From Thalassotalea mangrovi (GTDB lineage Bacteria > Pseudomonadota > Gammaproteobacteria > Enterobacterales > Alteromonadaceae), in assembly GCF_005116735.1 (NCBI RefSeq), contig NZ_SWDB01000010.1, positions 148,304-212,303 of the forward strand: a stretch of DNA of 64,000 bases. The letters are read 5' to 3'. Position 1 is the stretch's first letter; each line of letters opens with the position of its first letter. The position numbers were made by a program, and so were the translations under genes. Shown piece after piece: positions 62,183-64,000 of this stretch. The notes below the pieces were generated by a model. That model was not told where the DNA came from. It searched no databases and was given only the letters and a program-made list of their open reading frames with translations.

Positions 62183-62280
62183 GTAGCGGGTATATAAATT
62201 CAAAGAATTTATTCCGGGTACGCCAATTAATAAACAATTGGCTCCGGGTACGTAACTCAATGAGTTACTTCGGGTGAAGG
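62183..62280 (+). repeat. Family-3 array (GGGTAC linker)
   Basis: ATAAATTC-aaa-GAATTTAT, GCCAATT-aataaac-AATTGGC and GTAACTC-aat-GAGTTAC stems, spaced by CCGGGTACG. Closely parallel to 55130-55237 with stems in the same order. Confidence 0.9.
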
Positions 62281-62295
62281 CGTTTCGTTGTCACC

Positions 62296-62389
62296 GAAAA
62301 TTGCTCCTCGATAACTGCTCCTGCGTTATTCTGCCTGCGTGCATCCATGCATTTGTGCATTTTCGGCATACAGATCATCCGTGACCATA
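62296..62389 (+). repeat. Family-7 element
   Basis: GAAAATTGCTCCTCGATAAC, CTGCTCCTGCGTTATTCT, ATGCATTTGTGCAT and TTTCGGCATACAG; shared with 31847-31970. Followed to 62604 by a degenerate family-4 fragment (62435-62463, inverted) and nothing else recognised. Confidence 0.75.
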
Positions 62390-62604
62390 CCCAGCGAAGC
62401 TAGACACTTCCTCCTTCCACCCAGTTTCAGTTTCCCGTCATTTCCAGCTACGACTGGAAATCTAAAGCCAACGGCAAAGAGCGAGATCCCGGCCTCGGCA
62501 ATTGCTCCATGCATTGCTCTACCTTCCACATCCATGTAGTCGTACGCCGGGATGACAATGCATAGAGCTATTTTCTGTCACTTCTAGTCAGCTTTCGACA
62601 ACTA

Positions 62605-62705
62605 TGTAGCCTTACCCACGACGAAGTCCTCAGCGACCTCAGTCGTCACCGATAACCTGACAGCGAAAAGGTTATCTCCTTCGACGAAGTCTCCCTCTTT
62701 GATTC
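62605..62705 (+). repeat. Family-6 units (CACCGA linker)
   Basis: GACGAAGTCC, CAGTCGTCACCGA, stem GATAACCT-gacagcgaaa-AGGTTATC, then CTCCTTCGACGAAGTC. Related to the units at 63666-63770 and 63841-63915. From 62706 to the next start no repeat or gene is seen. Confidence 0.7.
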
Positions 62706-62870
62706 ATCGCTATTTAGCCTTTTAGAATTCCTTTACTAGACTATTAACAACGCACCTGAACAAACATAAACGTCAGTTTTTTCAGGTAGTTTGTTGTCGA
62801 TGCAGGTAGCCAATGCTGTATCCGCGTAAGGTTGTTTGGTTACTAATTTTTAATTAATTAGGATCTGATC

Positions 62871-63641
62871 ATGAAACAATTAATGAGACTGGTTTTAACG
62901 TTATTTGTTATTTCCGGCAGCTTTACGTCCGTCGCCCTCCATGCTGAGGAAAATGAAAACTCCAATATCGCTGAATTCTGGGTAATGGTGCCAAAAGCGG
63001 GAATGGAGTCAAAATTTCAAGAAGCATTAAAAGGCCACATTGAGCACCGCCAGGAGAAAGAAGACCCAAGAATGTGGAATACCTACCGTCCAGTGTTAGG
63101 TGACGGGCTTAATAAGTATTACATTCGAACCTGTTGCGTTAGTTGGGCTAAACTCGATGACTACCGGGAATGGTCAAACAAAAACAATATGGGCCAACAC
63201 TTTCAGGAAAAAGTTGGTCAGTACGTCGAATCCTATGAGCACTATTTTGCCGAAGTCGATATGGACAATGGTCATTGGCCGGACGATAGCAGCAAGTTTG
63301 TTTATTTCGGAGTCACCGACTTTCATGCCAAATTTGGTATGTATGCCAGCGTTCAGCAAGGTAAGAAAATGCTAAGCGATCATGCTAAAGAAATGAAGTG
63401 GCCATATTACTGGTCATGGTCACGTCGCATTGGTGGCGAAGGTGGCCTGTCTTTGGTAATTCCATACAGTAACTATGCTGAAATGGCTCCCCCAAAAGAA
63501 ACCTTCTACGAAGCGTTAAGCAAGCATCTTGGTGGTGAAGACAAGGCTCGGGAAATGTTCCAAAACTGGGATAATAACTTTGAGAGCGCCACATATCAGA
63601 TTTACGCGTTGGATAAGAATTTGAGTATGCAGGCTAAGTAA
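62871..63641 (+). CDS. Secreted protein of unknown function, probably two dimeric alpha/beta-barrel-like repeats
   Basis: 256 residues. Signal peptide MKQLMRLVLTLFVISGSFTS then VALHAEENEN, with cleavage likely after LHA. The mature part seems to hold two related halves: NIAEFWVMVPKAGMESKFQE then RTCCVSWAKLDDYREWS, and SKFVYFGVTDFHAKFGMYAS then GGLSLVIPYSNYAEMAPP. This strand-helix pattern recalls NIPSNAP/ABM-type ferredoxin-like domains, though no catalytic residue can be named. AGGA sits 7 bases before the ATG. It lies alone next to an rRNA operon and ends with its own terminator. Real gene; function unknown. Confidence 0.72.
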   Translation: MKQLMRLVLTLFVISGSFTSVALHAEENENSNIAEFWVMVPKAGMESKFQEALKGHIEHRQEKEDPRMWNTYRPVLGDGLNKYYIRTCCVSWAKLDDYREWSNKNNMGQHFQEKVGQYVESYEHYFAEVDMDNGHWPDDSSKFVYFGVTDFHAKFGMYASVQQGKKMLSDHAKEMKWPYYWSWSRRIGGEGGLSLVIPYSNYAEMAPPKETFYEALSKHLGGEDKAREMFQNWDNNFESATYQIYALDKNLSMQAK

Positions 63642-63665
63642 CCACTCTAGCGAGCGGTTACTTTT
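63636..63665 (+). terminator. Terminator-like hairpin at the end of the secreted-protein gene
   Basis: AAGTAACC, 12-base loop, GGTTACTT then TTG. The gene's TAA is inside the left arm. Eight base pairs and a short T run, so a weak terminator. Confidence 0.65.
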
Positions 63666-63915
63666 GAATAGGGAGACTAACGTCGAGGGAGATCAAACCA
63701 TAACTGCGGTTTGATCGGTGAGGACGCTGTCGGCGAGGACTGCGTCGATACTTTTAGTTAGCTTTTCGCTTTGCTGAGATATCCTGTCGTAGCAGGATAT
63801 GACGGTTAAAGTTGTTGTCAGTAAAACTCAGATGATTCGCTTTTACGACGACGTCTTCAGCGACAACGTCCTCACCGAAAGAAATTCCTTTCTTTCCTCA
63901 CCGACGACGTCTCCC
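63666..63915 (+). repeat. Family-6 arrays around a family-4 half element
   Basis: GATCAAACC-ataactgc-GGTTTGATC then TCGGTGAGGACGCTGTC (63690-63740); GATATCCTG-tcgtag-CAGGATATGACGG (family-4 half, 63779-63805); then GACAACGTCCTCACCGA, stem GAAAGAAA-ttcc-TTTCTTTC, CCTCACCGACGACGTC (63841-63915). The linker TCGGTGAGGA on the left is inverted to TCCTCACCGA on the right. Confidence 0.8.
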
Positions 63916-63923
63916 ACAAACGT

Positions 63924-63952
63924 AAAAAGCCCGCTCGTTAGAGCGGGCTTTT
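63924..63952 (-). terminator. Intrinsic terminator of the rRNA operon
   Basis: AAAAGCCCGCTC-gtta-GAGCGGGCTTTT, read on the minus strand directly after the 5S rRNA 3' end, with T tracts on both strands. An 8-pair GC-rich stem as found after ribosomal operons. Confidence 0.92.
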
Positions 63953-63961
63953 CTGAATTGG

Positions 63962-64000
63962 AAGCCTAGCGATGTCCTACTCTCACATGGGAACTCCCAC
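63962..64000 (-). rRNA. rrf: 5S ribosomal RNA, 3' end only
   Basis: The plus strand reads CCTAGCGATGTCC then TACTCTCACATGGGAACTCC, the reverse complement of the conserved 3' portion of bacterial 5S rRNA (the GGnnGTnCCnn...GCGAGAGTAGG region). Only about a third of the molecule is in the window. The operon is transcribed from right to left into this window. Confidence 0.93.

Overview
The window comes from a gammaproteobacterium, most likely a marine Alteromonadales (Colwellia/Thalassotalea-like; the genus is a guess). The order of the housekeeping blocks is the classic gammaproteobacterial one: rpoS-nlpD-yqaA-pcm-surE-truD-ispF-ispD-ftsB, then eno-pyrG, mazG-relA-rlmD with divergent barA, then acpS-pdxJ-recO-era-rnc-lepB-lepA-rseC-rseB-rseA-rpoE with divergent nadB. 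A sulfotransferase in the surface polysaccharide locus fits a marine lifestyle.

Layout. (1) 1-20664, all on the minus strand, is a Wzx/Wzy-type capsule or O-antigen cluster, visibly AT-richer than the rest. Reading from its promoter-proximal side it runs wzc, wecB, wecC, tviB, tviC, wzx, sulfotransferase, GT4, wzy, GT4, GT4, hexapeptide acyltransferase, CapK-like ligase, GT4, then three nucleotide-sugar genes of the UDP-L-QuiNAc/L-FucNAc type. It runs off the left edge. Predicted precursors are UDP-ManNAcA, UDP-GlcNAcA/GalNAcA and a UDP-N-acetyl-6-deoxy-L-hexosamine, probably sulfated and acylated. RfaH, which suits a long operon, is encoded just upstream. (2) 20665-23225 is a repeat-rich spacer holding rfaH and a four-helix-bundle protein gene. 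(3) 23226-29856 is the rpoS-to-ftsB block. (4) 29857-32278 is repeats plus a GIY-YIG nuclease and an orphan gene. (5) 32279-46860 holds eno, pyrG, a second four-helix-bundle gene, yjbQ, a conserved unknown, mazG, relA, rlmD and barA, with repeat arrays in nearly every gap. (6) 46861-60162 holds acpS to rpoE (lipid, vitamin B6, DNA repair, ribosome biogenesis, secretion and envelope stress), nadB, ygfX and sdhE. (7) 60163-64000 holds ygfZ, slyD, a secreted unknown, and the 3' end of a 5S rRNA with its terminator, showing that a ribosomal operon on the minus strand begins outside the right edge.

The most striking signal is not a gene. The spacers are packed with arrays built on one plan: a constant 7-10 base linker alternating with short palindromes whose arms differ from unit to unit but stay complementary. 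At least four families with unrelated linkers share this plan (TGCTAGGA, GGTGGA, GGGTAC and TCGGTGAGGA types), and identical stem words occur under different linkers. Within several arrays the linker switches to its reverse complement part way through, so the whole array is also an inverted repeat. Three small genes (two four-helix-bundle proteins and a GIY-YIG nuclease) sit inside these repeats, and repeat units have been read into the C-termini of PdxJ and one four-helix-bundle protein. I know of no description of this architecture, but I could not search.
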